Shown: positions 1 through 7,790 of the stretch, piece by piece | Position numbering within the stretch: the first letter of the stretch is position 1 | Layout of the letters: every line of letters begins with the position of its first letter | NCBI GenBank assembly: GCA_018882485.1 | Contig: VERU01000033.1 | Location: 1-12,381 of the forward strand | Direction of reading: 5' to 3' | DNA length: 12,381 nt | Source of the DNA: Rhodoferax sp. | Lineage (GTDB): Bacteria > Pseudomonadota > Gammaproteobacteria > Burkholderiales > Burkholderiaceae_C | Translations under genes and position numbers: made by a program | Notes under the pieces: model-generated | Told to the model about the DNA's origin: nothing | Databases searched by the model: none | What the model saw: the letters and a program-made list of their open reading frames with translations, nothing else

Positions 1-10
1 CCCTTGTGAA

Positions 11-42
11 TATTGAATAGTTTGCTACTCAATAGCTAGCAT
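11..42 (+). promoter_or_regulatory. Palindromic operator and possible promoter upstream of the MFS gene
   Basis: The AT-rich stretch holds an inverted repeat: TATTGAATAG (11-20), a 4-nt spacer TTTG, then CTACTCAATA (25-34). The arms match at 9 of 10 positions. A possible sigma-70 promoter overlaps it: TTGAAT (13-18) as -35 and TAGCAT (37-42) as -10, 18 bp apart, each matching 4 of 6 consensus bases. A dimeric repressor bound here would block the promoter, the usual arrangement for MarR- or TetR-controlled efflux genes. The repeat is seen directly; the promoter and regulator are inferred. The regulator gene could lie just left of the window. A short RNA hairpin is the alternative. Confidence 0.35.
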
Positions 43-137
43 CTGGTTGTCGCCAAGGTGCGGACAGATGGCCCTGGCTGCCGTACCATGCTGCGCTGGC
101 CGGGGTGTTTGCCCGGCCTTGCACGAGCACCCTCCCG

Positions 138-1361
138 ATGTCCACCTCGCCGGCCAACACCCCGCCTCACCCTGCTGCATCGTCCGGTCCGCGCTTCGGG
201 ATTCTGGGCGCCCTGAGCTTCTCCCACTTCCTGAACGACATGATGCAGTCGCTCATTCTTGCGCTGTACCCGCAGCTCAAGGGCGACTTTGATCTGAGCT
301 ACACCCAGATTGGGCTGATCACCCTGGTGTTCCAGCTGACCGCTTCGCTGTTGCAGCCGGTGGTGGGGCTGTACACCGACCGCCATCCCCAACCCTACGC
401 GCTGTCGCTGGGCATGGGCTTTACGCTGGTCGGCCTGCTGGTGCTGGCCATGGCCCCGAGCTATGGCGCGGTGCTGGTGGCGGCTGCCCTGGTGGGCACG
501 GGCTCTTCGGTGTTCCATCCCGAATCCTCGCGCATGGCGCGGCTGGCCTCCGGGGGGCGGCACGGGTTCGCCCAGTCGGTATTTCAGGTGGGCGGCAGCG
601 TCGGGCAAGCGACCGGGCCGCTGGCCGCCGCCTGGATCATCGTCCCCTTTGGCCGTCCCAGCGTGGCCGGGTTTTCGGCCGTGGCGCTGCTGGCCATCGG
701 GGTGCTCTGGAACGTGGGCAACTGGTACCAGGCCCACCGGCGCGCCGTTTCGGCTGCAGGAGCGCCCCTGGTGTCACGGCGCAGCGACCTGCCATCCGGG
801 CGGGTGGTGCTGGCCGTGGCCGTGCTGATGCTGCTGGTGCTGTCCAAAAGTTTTTACATCAGCAGCCTGAGCAGCTACTACACCTTCTACCTGATCGAGC
901 GCTTCGGGCTGACGGTGTCGGTGGCGCAGATGCTCCTGTTCCTGTTTCTGGTGTCGGTGGCCGTTGGCACCCTGCTGGGTGGGCTGGTCACCGACCGGCT
1001 GGGGCGCAAGCGGGTGATCTGGATCTCCATCCTGGGCGCGGCGCCATTTACCCTGGCCCTGCCTTACGCGGGCCTGGGCGGCACGGCCTTGCTCACCGTG
1101 CTGATCGGCCTGATCACGGCGGCCTCGTTCTCGGCCATCATCGTGTTCGCGCAGGACCTGTTGCCCGGCCGCGTCGGGCTGGTGGCGGGACTGTTTTTCG
1201 GCCTGTCGTTCGGCATCGGCGGGCTGGGTGCCGCCGTGCTGGGCCGCCTGGCCGATGCGACCAGCATCGCCACGGTGTACCAGGTCTGCTCTTTCATCCC
1301 GTTGATCGGTCTGCTGACGGCCGCCCTGCCCGACATCGAGGGCCGCCGACGCGCCCGCTAG
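138..1361 (+). CDS. Major facilitator superfamily exporter, fosmidomycin-resistance (Fsr) type
   Basis: Inner-membrane 12-helix secondary transporter, probably a proton-coupled drug or metabolite exporter. Starting at ATG 138 gives 407 residues, close to the roughly 406 of E. coli Fsr. An in-frame GTG at 105 would add 11 residues with no hydrophobic or family content, so ATG 138 is preferred, although no strong ribosome-binding site precedes it. Family features are the N-terminal SFSHFLNDMMQS (residues 27-38), FHPESSRMA (126-134) in the cytoplasmic loop, and the MFS motif-A-like GLVTDRLGRKR (282-292) at the start of the second half. Hydrophobic segments run through to about residue 397, followed by a basic tail. 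The gene sits alone behind a palindromic promoter region, with a 110-nt gap to the next gene. The Fsr-like family call is firm; the substrate is unknown, and fosmidomycin itself need not be exported. Confidence 0.88.
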   Translation: MSTSPANTPPHPAASSGPRFGILGALSFSHFLNDMMQSLILALYPQLKGDFDLSYTQIGLITLVFQLTASLLQPVVGLYTDRHPQPYALSLGMGFTLVGLLVLAMAPSYGAVLVAAALVGTGSSVFHPESSRMARLASGGRHGFAQSVFQVGGSVGQATGPLAAAWIIVPFGRPSVAGFSAVALLAIGVLWNVGNWYQAHRRAVSAAGAPLVSRRSDLPSGRVVLAVAVLMLLVLSKSFYISSLSSYYTFYLIERFGLTVSVAQMLLFLFLVSVAVGTLLGGLVTDRLGRKRVIWISILGAAPFTLALPYAGLGGTALLTVLIGLITAASFSAIIVFAQDLLPGRVGLVAGLFFGLSFGIGGLGAAVLGRLADATSIATVYQVCSFIPLIGLLTAALPDIEGRRRAR

Positions 1362-1471
1362 CCCCCGGGCGGGCCAACCCGCAGCGTGGCGGTGCGGGGG
1401 CGGTCCGGAAACTCTTTCGCGCATCCTCCGGGGGCCTGAACACCGAACGACCCGATACTCTCATCCCCATC

Positions 1472-2914
1472 ATGCGAGTTTCTTCAACCCGTTCGGGTTC
1501 CCTGCCCCCGGCGACCAGCGAATCTGCGCGCTGCGAGGCCCTGCGTGCGGCCTGCGCCGGCATTCTGGATGCCCACGGCTTCATCCCGGGCGACCAGGCC
1601 GACGAGCGCTACTGCACCGACTGGAGCGGCGCCCGAGGCCATCCGCTGGCGGTGCTTCGACCCCGCGACACCCAGGAGGTGTCGCGCACCCTGGCCATCC
1701 TGCATGAGCTGAACCAGCCGGTGGTGGTGCAGGGGGGTGGCACCGGCCTGGTGGGAGCCTGCGTGCCCCAGCCGGGCGAGGCGGTGTTGTCGCTGGAGCG
1801 GCTGCGCACCATTGAGGAGATCGACCCGCTCAGCGCCACCGCCACGGTGCAGGCGGGCGTGTGCCTGCAGACCCTGCAGCAGGCGGTCGAGGCGCAGGGC
1901 CTGTACTTTCCGGTCGACATCGGCAGCCGGGGTTCCTGCCAGATCGGGGGCATCGTGGCGACCAATGCGGGCGGCAACCGGGTGCTGCGTTACGGCATGA
2001 CGCGCCAGTCGGTGCTGGGTCTGGAGGTGGTGCTGCCCGATGGCCGTGTGGTCACGCGCATGGGCAAGGTGCTCAAGGACAACGCCGGGTTCGATCTCAA
2101 GCAGGTATTCATCGGCAGCGAGGGTTGCCTGGGCGTGATCACCCGTGTGCTGCTGGCCCTGCAGCCCCTGCCCACGGGTCGCCATTCGGCGCTGGTAGCG
2201 GTTCAGGGTTTCGAGGCGGTCCTTGCGCTGCTGACCGAATGCCGCCGCCGCCTGGGCCCGCGCCTGAGCAGCTTCGAGGTGATGTGGCGCGACTTCTATG
2301 ACATCAGCACCGGCCTGCTCAAGAAGGGTCTGCCCGGACTGCAACTCGCGGGCAGCCATGTGGTGCTGGTGGAAGCCGCAGGCTATGAGCCGGCGGCGGA
2401 CGAGGCCCTGTTTGCCGATGCACTGGCCGGCTTCGAGCAGGGCCAGAGCGGCTGCGAGGTCGTGCTGGCGCAGTCCCTGATGCAGGCCCAGCAGTTGTGG
2501 GCCATCCGGGATGCGGCCGGCGAGGCCGCGCGGGCGATGTCGCCCTGCGTGGGTTTTGATGTCAGCCTGCCGCTGGCTGGCATGGCCGCCTGGGTCGATC
2601 AGACGCACCAGCGGCTGCGGGCGATGGGCCTGACGCGCACCCAGACCTATGGCCACCTGGGCGACGGCAACCTGCATCTGCTGGTGGGCCTCACGCAGGA
2701 AGCCGGTATCAGCGACCGGGTGAACGAGCTGGTGTATGCCGGCGTCGGCGCCCTGGGAGGCTCGATCTCTGGCGAGCATGGGATCGGCCTGTCCAAGAAG
2801 GCTTACCTGCACCACAACCGCAGCGTGAGCGAGATCGAACTGATGAAGCAGTTGAAGACGGCCCTGGACCCCCGCAGCCTGCTCAACCGCGGCCGGATTT
2901 TTGATATGTCCTGA
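1472..2914 (+). CDS. FAD-binding D-2-hydroxyacid dehydrogenase (GlcD / D-lactate / D-2-hydroxyglutarate dehydrogenase family)
   Basis: Flavoenzyme of the vanillyl-alcohol-oxidase fold that oxidises a D-2-hydroxy acid to the 2-oxo acid, passing electrons to a quinone, cytochrome or electron-transfer flavoprotein. It has 480 residues, normal for the family. The N-terminal FAD-binding domain (about 57-235) shows QGGGTGLVG (87-95) for the FAD pyrophosphate, GGIVATNAGG (159-168) and GSEGCLGVIT (215-224). The C-terminal FAD-oxidase domain shows GHLGDGNLH (394-402), whose histidines bind metal and substrate in relatives, and GEHGIG (434-439). The end, DPRSLLNRGRIF, is the usual closing motif with R in place of the common PG. 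The ATG at 1472 is the first in-frame start and lacks a clear ribosome-binding site. No GlcE or GlcF partner is adjacent, so a single-subunit enzyme is likelier than glycolate oxidase. Family certain; substrate not determinable. Confidence 0.9.
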   Translation: MRVSSTRSGSLPPATSESARCEALRAACAGILDAHGFIPGDQADERYCTDWSGARGHPLAVLRPRDTQEVSRTLAILHELNQPVVVQGGGTGLVGACVPQPGEAVLSLERLRTIEEIDPLSATATVQAGVCLQTLQQAVEAQGLYFPVDIGSRGSCQIGGIVATNAGGNRVLRYGMTRQSVLGLEVVLPDGRVVTRMGKVLKDNAGFDLKQVFIGSEGCLGVITRVLLALQPLPTGRHSALVAVQGFEAVLALLTECRRRLGPRLSSFEVMWRDFYDISTGLLKKGLPGLQLAGSHVVLVEAAGYEPAADEALFADALAGFEQGQSGCEVVLAQSLMQAQQLWAIRDAAGEAARAMSPCVGFDVSLPLAGMAAWVDQTHQRLRAMGLTRTQTYGHLGDGNLHLLVGLTQEAGISDRVNELVYAGVGALGGSISGEHGIGLSKKAYLHHNRSVSEIELMKQLKTALDPRSLLNRGRIFDMS

Positions 2915-2918
2915 GCCC

Positions 2919-2940
2919 GCTGGTGCCCCCTGGCACCGGC
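2919..2940. terminator. Stem-loop between convergent genes, possible bidirectional terminator
   Basis: GCTGGTGCC (2919-2927) pairs with GGCACCGGC (2932-2940) across a 4-nt loop, CCCT. The stem is 9 bp with a single T-G wobble. It begins 5 nt after the stop codon of the FAD enzyme and lies 20 nt beyond the stop of the convergent nucleoside hydrolase, where a shared terminator would be expected. No T-run follows on either strand, so it is not a canonical intrinsic terminator. It could still stop transcription with Rho or protect 3' ends. Confidence 0.4.
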
Positions 2941-2959
2941 CATGGACCTGCGGGTGGAC

Positions 2960-3910
2960 TCAAGGCAGGCGGGCCAGCCGCTCACGCAGCAGGGCAAAGA
3001 ACGCGTCGGCATCGACCTGGCGCATGAAGCGGGCATTGGCCGGCCGTCCCGATACGCCCCACCAGTCCACCACCGTCATGCCCATGGTCAGTTCGCTGCG
3101 GGTTTCGATTTCGATATTGACCTGGCGCCCCTGGAAGATCTCGGGCTGCAGCAGGTAGGCGATGACGCAGGGATCGTGCAAGGGCCCGCCATCCGACTGG
3201 TACTTGGCCACATCGAAGCGCTCGAAAAACTCCAGCATCTGCGCCACCACCTCGCCGCTGCGGTTGCCGGCCGCGCGGATCGCGGCGATGCGGGCCGGGG
3301 TGCTGAGCACCTGGTGCGTCACGTCCAGCGGCATCATGGTGATGGGCACCCCGCTCCTGAACACCACCTCGGCGGCGTGCGGGTCGACGTAGATGTTGAA
3401 CTCGGCAGCCGGCGTGATGTTGCCGCCCTCGAAACAGCCCCCGCCCATGAGCACGATCTCGCGGATGCGGGGCGCGATGTCGGGGGCGCGCACCAGTGCC
3501 AGTGCGATGTTGGTCAAGGGCCCGAGTGGACACAGGGTCACGCTGCCCGGGGGCTGTTCGCGCAGGCTGCGGATGATGAAGGCGACCGCATCCTCCGGCG
3601 CGGGGGCCAGCGTGGGCTCCGGCAGGTCGGGCCCATCCAGGCCGGTCTTGCCATGCACGTGTTCGGCCGTCACCAGCGGCCGGACCAGGGGCCGGATGGC
3701 GCCGGCGTGCACCGGGATGTCGCGGCGGTTTGCCAGCTCCAGCAGGATGCAGGCGTTGCGGGTGGTGAGCGCCAGCGGCACGTTGCCCGCCACCGTGGTG
3801 ATGCCCAGCACCTGCAGTTCGGGGGAGGCCAGCGCCAGCAGGATGGCCACTGCGTCGTCCTGCCCGGGATCGGTGTCGATGATGATGGGACGGGCGGGGC
3901 TCGGATGCAT
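2960..3910 (-). CDS. Inosine-uridine-preferring nucleoside hydrolase family protein
   Basis: Cytosolic Ca2+-dependent enzyme that hydrolyses the N-glycosidic bond of ribonucleosides to free base plus ribose. It has 316 residues, typical of the family. The Ca2+ and ribose site DTDPGQDDA is at residues 12-20, with Asp14 as the expected general base and Asp18/Asp19 as metal ligands. AGN (41-43), AEFNIYVDP (169-177) and GGPLHDP (241-247) follow; His245 and Asp246 match the active-site histidine and the last Ca2+ ligand of known members. No catalytic residue appears lost. Base preference (purine, pyrimidine or modified) cannot be read. ATG 3910 places the DTDPG motif 11 residues in, as in relatives. 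It is the last gene of the six-gene minus-strand run, 45 nt after the second permease, with no clear ribosome-binding site. Its position suggests it acts on the imported compound. Confidence 0.93.
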   Translation of the reverse strand: MHPSPARPIIIDTDPGQDDAVAILLALASPELQVLGITTVAGNVPLALTTRNACILLELANRRDIPVHAGAIRPLVRPLVTAEHVHGKTGLDGPDLPEPTLAPAPEDAVAFIIRSLREQPPGSVTLCPLGPLTNIALALVRAPDIAPRIREIVLMGGGCFEGGNITPAAEFNIYVDPHAAEVVFRSGVPITMMPLDVTHQVLSTPARIAAIRAAGNRSGEVVAQMLEFFERFDVAKYQSDGGPLHDPCVIAYLLQPEIFQGRQVNIEIETRSELTMGMTVVDWWGVSGRPANARFMRQVDADAFFALLRERLARLP

Positions 3911-3955
3911 GGCGACGCGGTGCAGGTGGGTGATAGGGGGGCGTGACGGGCCGCG

Positions 3956-4750
3956 TCAGAAGCGGCGGATCTTGAGGCCGAGTACCTTCTCGGTGAAGAC
4001 CACCACCACCAGGGTCAGCGCCACGCTGAACGAGGACACCGCCGCCGCCTCGGGGGTGAAGTTGGTCTTGAGGTAGTCGAACAGCTGGATGGGCAGGGTG
4101 GAGGTCCCCACGCTTTTCAGCAGAAAGGACATGGTGAAGGTGTCGAAGGAGATGATGAAGGCGAACAGGCAGCCTCCGATGACACCAGGCTTGATCATGG
4201 GCAGCATGATGCGGCGAAACCGCGTGAGCCGCCCGGCGCCCAGGCTGCGGGCTGCCAGGTCCCAGTCGGGGTCGAAACTCTCCAGCGAGGCCGACACGTT
4301 CATGAAGACAAAGGGCAGGGTCAGCAGCACATGGCCCACCACCAATCCCACCATGCCCCGGGTGCCGAGTCCGATGGCGTAGAAGAAGAACAGCAGCGCG
4401 ATGGCGGTCAGCACTTCGGGCAACAGCAGCGGCGCCAGCACCGCCAGGCGCACAGCCTCCTTCGAGCGGCCGGCATGAAACACATGGTAGATCGCTGCCG
4501 CCGTGCCGATGCAGCCGGAGATCAGCGTGGCCAGCGCAGCCACCCACAAGGAGGTCACGATGGCGCGGCGAAACACCTCATTCTCGAAAAACACCCCGTA
4601 CCAGCGCAGGGAGTACCCCTGCGGCGGAAAGGTGAGAAAGGCCCCTGAATTGAAGCTGGCCAGCACCACGATGGCAATCGGCGCCAGCAGAAAGGCGTAA
4701 ACCAGCCCGCAGTACAGGCTGAAGGCCAGGTCGCCGGAGCGGGTCTTCAT
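3956..4750 (-). CDS. ABC transporter permease, PotC type
   Basis: Second inner-membrane subunit of the importer, 264 residues, of the polyamine/opine/phosphonate (POPT-like) uptake class. A hydrophobic helix lies at about 10-32, followed by the short periplasmic segment SLRWYGVFFEN typical of PotC proteins, then further membrane helices to about residue 257. The cytoplasmic EAA loop that docks on the ATPase is at about 164-190, with core LAARSLGAGR (165-174) and the conserved glycine G189. The basic C-terminus is KIRRF. Its ATG overlaps the stop of the upstream permease in the sequence ATGA, and no good ribosome-binding site precedes it, so translation is probably coupled, giving equal amounts of the two permeases. 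Substrate specificity cannot be inferred from this subunit. Confidence 0.92.
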   Translation of the reverse strand: MKTRSGDLAFSLYCGLVYAFLLAPIAIVVLASFNSGAFLTFPPQGYSLRWYGVFFENEVFRRAIVTSLWVAALATLISGCIGTAAAIYHVFHAGRSKEAVRLAVLAPLLLPEVLTAIALLFFFYAIGLGTRGMVGLVVGHVLLTLPFVFMNVSASLESFDPDWDLAARSLGAGRLTRFRRIMLPMIKPGVIGGCLFAFIISFDTFTMSFLLKSVGTSTLPIQLFDYLKTNFTPEAAAVSSFSVALTLVVVVFTEKVLGLKIRRF

Positions 4751-5610
4751 CGCTGGACGGCCCAGCGCATGCGCGTCAGGCGGGCAAAGGCCACGACGCA
4801 CAGGGCGCCGACGACCGAAAGGATCAGGGCCAGTGCCGACCCGAAGGGCCACTGGAAGCTGTCGATCAGCGCATCCACCACCGACACCGCCACGGTCTTG
4901 ACGCGCAGGCCGCCGATCAGGGCGGGCGTGACATAGGCGCTGACCGACAGCACGAACACCAGGATGCAGCCGGACTGCACGCCCGGCAGGGACAGCGGCA
5001 GGGTGACGCGCCGGAACACGGTGCTCCGTCCGGCACCGAGCGAACGGGCCGCCAGCTCCACCGAGGGGTCGATGCCCTGGATGGCTCCCATCACCGGCAG
5101 GATCATGAAGGGCAGCAGCACATGCGTCAGCGCGATCACGATCCCCAGTCCGTTGTACATCAGCGGCAGGGGGCTGTCGATCAGACCCCAGCCGGCCAGC
5201 GTGCGGTTGATCACACCGTTGTTGCCCAGGATGATGGTCCAGCCGTAGCTGCGGATCACGATGCCGACCAGCAGTGGGGTCAGCACGATGCCGTAGCGCA
5301 GGGCCCGCCACCGTTCGGACCCCCGGGCCAGTTGCAGGGCCACCGGGTACCCGATGAGCAGACAGGCCAGCGTGGTGACGGCGCCGATCCACAGGGTATT
5401 GGCCATCTGGCCGATGAAGAAGGTGTCCGAAAAGAACTTGCCGTAGTTGCCCAAGGTCCAGCCGGCGGCGTAGGGCACGCCCTGACCGGGCGTGCGAAAG
5501 CTCATCACCAGGATGTTGAGGTACGGGACCAGCAGAAACACCGCCAGCACCACCAGTGCGGGCAGCAGCAGGAGCAGGGGCGCACTCGGGCGCGGGCGGC
5601 CTGTGCTCAC
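4747..5610 (-). CDS. ABC transporter permease, PotB type
   Basis: First inner-membrane subunit of the importer, 287 residues. A strong N-terminal helix (about 10-35) is followed by the periplasmic stretch WTLGNYGKFF (51-60), characteristic of PotB-like permeases. Further helices lie at about 68-96, 105-130, 150-175, 210-233 and 253-275. The EAA loop is at about 184-210 with core LAARSLGAGR (187-196), identical over ten residues to that of the second permease, as expected if both dock on the same ATPase dimer. The start is GTG 5610, which overlaps the TGA of the upstream ATPase (GTGA). This suggests translational coupling; the alternative is a weak independent start. Confidence 0.92.
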   Translation of the reverse strand: MSTGRPRPSAPLLLLLPALVVLAVFLLVPYLNILVMSFRTPGQGVPYAAGWTLGNYGKFFSDTFFIGQMANTLWIGAVTTLACLLIGYPVALQLARGSERWRALRYGIVLTPLLVGIVIRSYGWTIILGNNGVINRTLAGWGLIDSPLPLMYNGLGIVIALTHVLLPFMILPVMGAIQGIDPSVELAARSLGAGRSTVFRRVTLPLSLPGVQSGCILVFVLSVSAYVTPALIGGLRVKTVAVSVVDALIDSFQWPFGSALALILSVVGALCVVAFARLTRMRWAVQR

Positions 5611-6662
5611 GCGGCGGATCCGAGCAGCCAGTAGCTTTCGGGCCGGATGTCCAGCTGCACCGTGTCGCCGATGGCGTACGGACGGCTGGCAAAGGCCTGC
5701 GCATGCAGCGTCAGACCGGCGATCTCGATCCGGTAGTCGATCAGGCCGCCGGCGTAGGCCGCTGCCACGACACGGCCGCTGAAGGACCCGGGCGAGGCGG
5801 GCTGGAGCGCGATGGCCTCGGGTCGCAGCGCGATGTCGACCGAGGTGCCCACGCGGGCATCGGCCGCCTGGCGGACCTCGATGTCGCCCAGCACGGTTCG
5901 GACCTTGCAGCCGTCGGGTCCGTTCGCCAGCACCGTGCCGGCCAGCAGGTTGACCCGCCCGACGAATTCGGCCACCGCCCGCGAGACCGGTCGCTCGTAG
6001 ATGTCGCGCGGCGGTCCGACCTGCGCCACCCGGCCGGCGAACATGACCACGACGCGGTCCGACATGGTGAGCGCCTCGGCCTGGTCGTGCGTCACGTAGA
6101 CGGTGGTGATGCCCACCCGGCGCTGCAGGTCCCGGATGAACTCGCGCATTTCATCGCGCAGCCGGGCATCCAGGTTGGCCAGCGGCTCGTCCAGCAGCAG
6201 GATGCGGGGTTCGATGACGAGGGCCCGCGCCAGGGCCACCCGTTGCTGCTGTCCGCCCGAGAGCTGGCGTGGATAGCGATCGCCCAGGCCCTGCAGCTGC
6301 ACCGTCGCCAGCGCCTGGGCGGTGCGCCGCTCGATGTCGGCCCGCGGCACCTTGCGCATCTCCAGCCCGAACGCCAGGTTCTGCTGCACGGTGAGGTGCG
6401 GGAACAGGGCGTAGTTCTGGAACACCATGCCGATGTCGCGTTTTTCGGCTGCAACCCGGCTCACATCCTGGGCATCGAAGGTGATACTGCCCGCATCGGC
6501 CATCTCGAAACCGGCCAACAGCTTCAGCGTGGTGGTCTTGCCGCAACCCGAGGGGCCGAGCAGCGACACGAACTCGCCGTTGCGGAAGTCCAGCGACACC
6601 CGGTCGACCGCCGGTGCGCCGCCAAAGGATTTGGTCAGGGACCGCAGGCTGACGTCGGTCAT
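5607..6662 (-). CDS. ABC transporter ATP-binding protein, PotA type
   Basis: Cytoplasmic ATPase that powers the importer, 351 residues. In order: Walker A GPSGCGKT (36-43), Q-loop Gln82 in FQNYALFPH, signature LSGGQQQRVALARA (134-147), Walker B ILLLDEP (154-160), D-loop ANLD (162-165) and H-loop His192 in THDQAEA. From about residue 233 a C-terminal regulatory TOBE-type domain follows, including VDIALRPEAI (275-284) and a final LDIRPES (337-343). All catalytic motifs are intact. The length and TOBE domain place it in the PotA/FbpC/UgpC group. The ATG at 6662 is the obvious start for the MTDVSLRSLTKSF opening. It lies 49 nt after the binding-protein gene and overlaps the first permease by 4 nt. 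Confidence 0.95.
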   Translation of the reverse strand: MTDVSLRSLTKSFGGAPAVDRVSLDFRNGEFVSLLGPSGCGKTTTLKLLAGFEMADAGSITFDAQDVSRVAAEKRDIGMVFQNYALFPHLTVQQNLAFGLEMRKVPRADIERRTAQALATVQLQGLGDRYPRQLSGGQQQRVALARALVIEPRILLLDEPLANLDARLRDEMREFIRDLQRRVGITTVYVTHDQAEALTMSDRVVVMFAGRVAQVGPPRDIYERPVSRAVAEFVGRVNLLAGTVLANGPDGCKVRTVLGDIEVRQAADARVGTSVDIALRPEAIALQPASPGSFSGRVVAAAYAGGLIDYRIEIAGLTLHAQAFASRPYAIGDTVQLDIRPESYWLLGSAA

Positions 6663-6711
6663 CCTGCGGTCCGCGTCTCAGGGGTCGGGCACTGCACCAC
6701 GCCGCACCCGA

Positions 6712-7746
6712 TCAGGAGAAGGTCTTGGCCCAACGCTCGCCCAGCCGGGTCTGGTTGGCGTTGACGAAGTCCCAGTCCCAGGTGAGGATCTTGGCCATGT
6801 CGGCGCCCGATACCGGCACATCCTGGCGCAGATCCGCCGGCACCACCACCTTCTGGTTGGTGGGCGAGACGAAGAACTGCCGCATCAGCAAGGTCTGGAT
6901 TTCCGGCGAGAGCAGGAAGTTGGCGTACTTGTAGGCCAGTTCCTTTTCGGGGCCGTTGGCCAGGATGTTGATGGTCTGGTCGAACATGATCATGCCCTCT
7001 TCGGGGATCACGCAGTCCACCGGCAGACCCTGCTTGCGCAGGCGGGAGATTTCGCCGAAGTCGAAGGGGGCGACGACGATCTCGCCCGAGGCCATGGCGG
7101 TCGACAGGTTGAAATCCACCTGGATCACCTTGCCGAGCTTGCCCAGGGCGGTGAAGCCGGCTTCCACATCGTACTGGTCCTTGCCGAAGATCTTGGAGGC
7201 CAGGGCCAGGGTCATCTTGCCGGCGCTGTTGGCATAGTTGTACAGGCCGACCTTGCCCTTGAACTCGGGGTTGGTCCACAGGTCCTTCCAGGCCTTGGGT
7301 TTGGTCTTGACCAGATCGGTGCGGTAGCCGATGCCGATGGGCGATACCGCCGCAATGGCGCCGAAGCCGCCCGTGCTGCGCGCCAGCGGGTAGAGGTCGT
7401 TGTAGTTGGGCACCTTGCTCAGGTCCAGCTTTTCAAAAAAGCCTTCCTTGCGCAGGCTGGAGGCAAACACCTCGTTGGTCATCACGATGGAGTAGGGCGG
7501 CTTGCTGACCCCGGCCGCGCGCATGTTGGCGCCGAAGACACGGCCATTGCCCACGTCCAGCGTCACCGCTGCGCCCGATTCCTTGGTGAAGGCGGGGGCG
7601 ATGTGGCTGCGCCAGAACTGCTCCCAGACGCCGCCCAGGGTGGGCACGATCAGGGACTTGCCCTGGGCCGAGGCGCCCGTGGGCCACAGTGAGGAGCCGG
7701 CGGCAGCGGCCAGGGTTGCGAGTAGCTGACGACGTTGCAGGGTCAT
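6712..7746 (-). CDS. Periplasmic solute-binding protein of the ABC importer (PotD-like)
   Basis: Delivers the substrate to the PotB/PotC-type permeases. The start at ATG 7746 gives 344 residues and a complete signal peptide; the frame stays open to 7902, but the extra 52 residues are proline- and arginine-rich and would bury the signal. The N-terminus MTLQRRQLLATLAAAA carries a twin-arginine pair, then a hydrophobic core and a likely cleavage site after ASA (residues 25-27). The RRQLL pattern fits Tat export, but Sec cannot be excluded. The mature protein begins with the strand SLIVPTLGGVW and includes SIVMTNE (86-92), SPIGIGYRTDLV (135-146), WKDLWTNPEFKGKVGL (153-168) and a C-terminal FLLSPEIQ (277-284), as in the bacterial extracellular solute-binding protein group used by polyamine, opine and aminophosphonate importers. 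The ligand is unknown. Confidence 0.9.
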   Translation of the reverse strand: MTLQRRQLLATLAAAAGSSLWPTGASAQGKSLIVPTLGGVWEQFWRSHIAPAFTKESGAAVTLDVGNGRVFGANMRAAGVSKPPYSIVMTNEVFASSLRKEGFFEKLDLSKVPNYNDLYPLARSTGGFGAIAAVSPIGIGYRTDLVKTKPKAWKDLWTNPEFKGKVGLYNYANSAGKMTLALASKIFGKDQYDVEAGFTALGKLGKVIQVDFNLSTAMASGEIVVAPFDFGEISRLRKQGLPVDCVIPEEGMIMFDQTINILANGPEKELAYKYANFLLSPEIQTLLMRQFFVSPTNQKVVVPADLRQDVPVSGADMAKILTWDWDFVNANQTRLGERWAKTFS

Positions 7747-7790
7747 GGCAGGGTTCTTTCGTGGGTTGGGGTTGCGAAGGGTGGGTGGGG

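Noticed and set aside
105..137. Longer N-terminus for the exporter from GTG 105
   Set aside because: It adds 11 residues with no family similarity; ATG 138 gives the usual family length.
1369..1382. Small hairpin GCGGG-CCAA-CCCGC after the exporter gene
   Set aside because: A 5-bp stem without a T-run is expected by chance in GC-rich DNA; too weak to call a terminator.
1484..2815. A 443-codon minus-strand open frame opposite the FAD enzyme
   Set aside because: Composition is His/Gln/Arg/Ala-rich without domains; the plus strand has an intact, motif-rich enzyme across the whole span.
2942..3946. A 334-codon plus-strand open frame across the nucleoside hydrolase
   Set aside because: It covers the same bases as a complete nucleoside hydrolase with all active-site residues, and its own translation has no recognisable fold or motif.
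3956..5704. A single 582-residue fusion frame covering both permeases
   Set aside because: Only the last 264 residues are protein-like (the second permease). The earlier part is the first permease read in the wrong frame; the real genes overlap by ATGA.
5556..6764. A 402-codon plus-strand frame opposite the ATPase gene
   Set aside because: Antisense to an ATPase with intact Walker A, signature and Walker B motifs; low-complexity His/Gln/Arg/Gly content.
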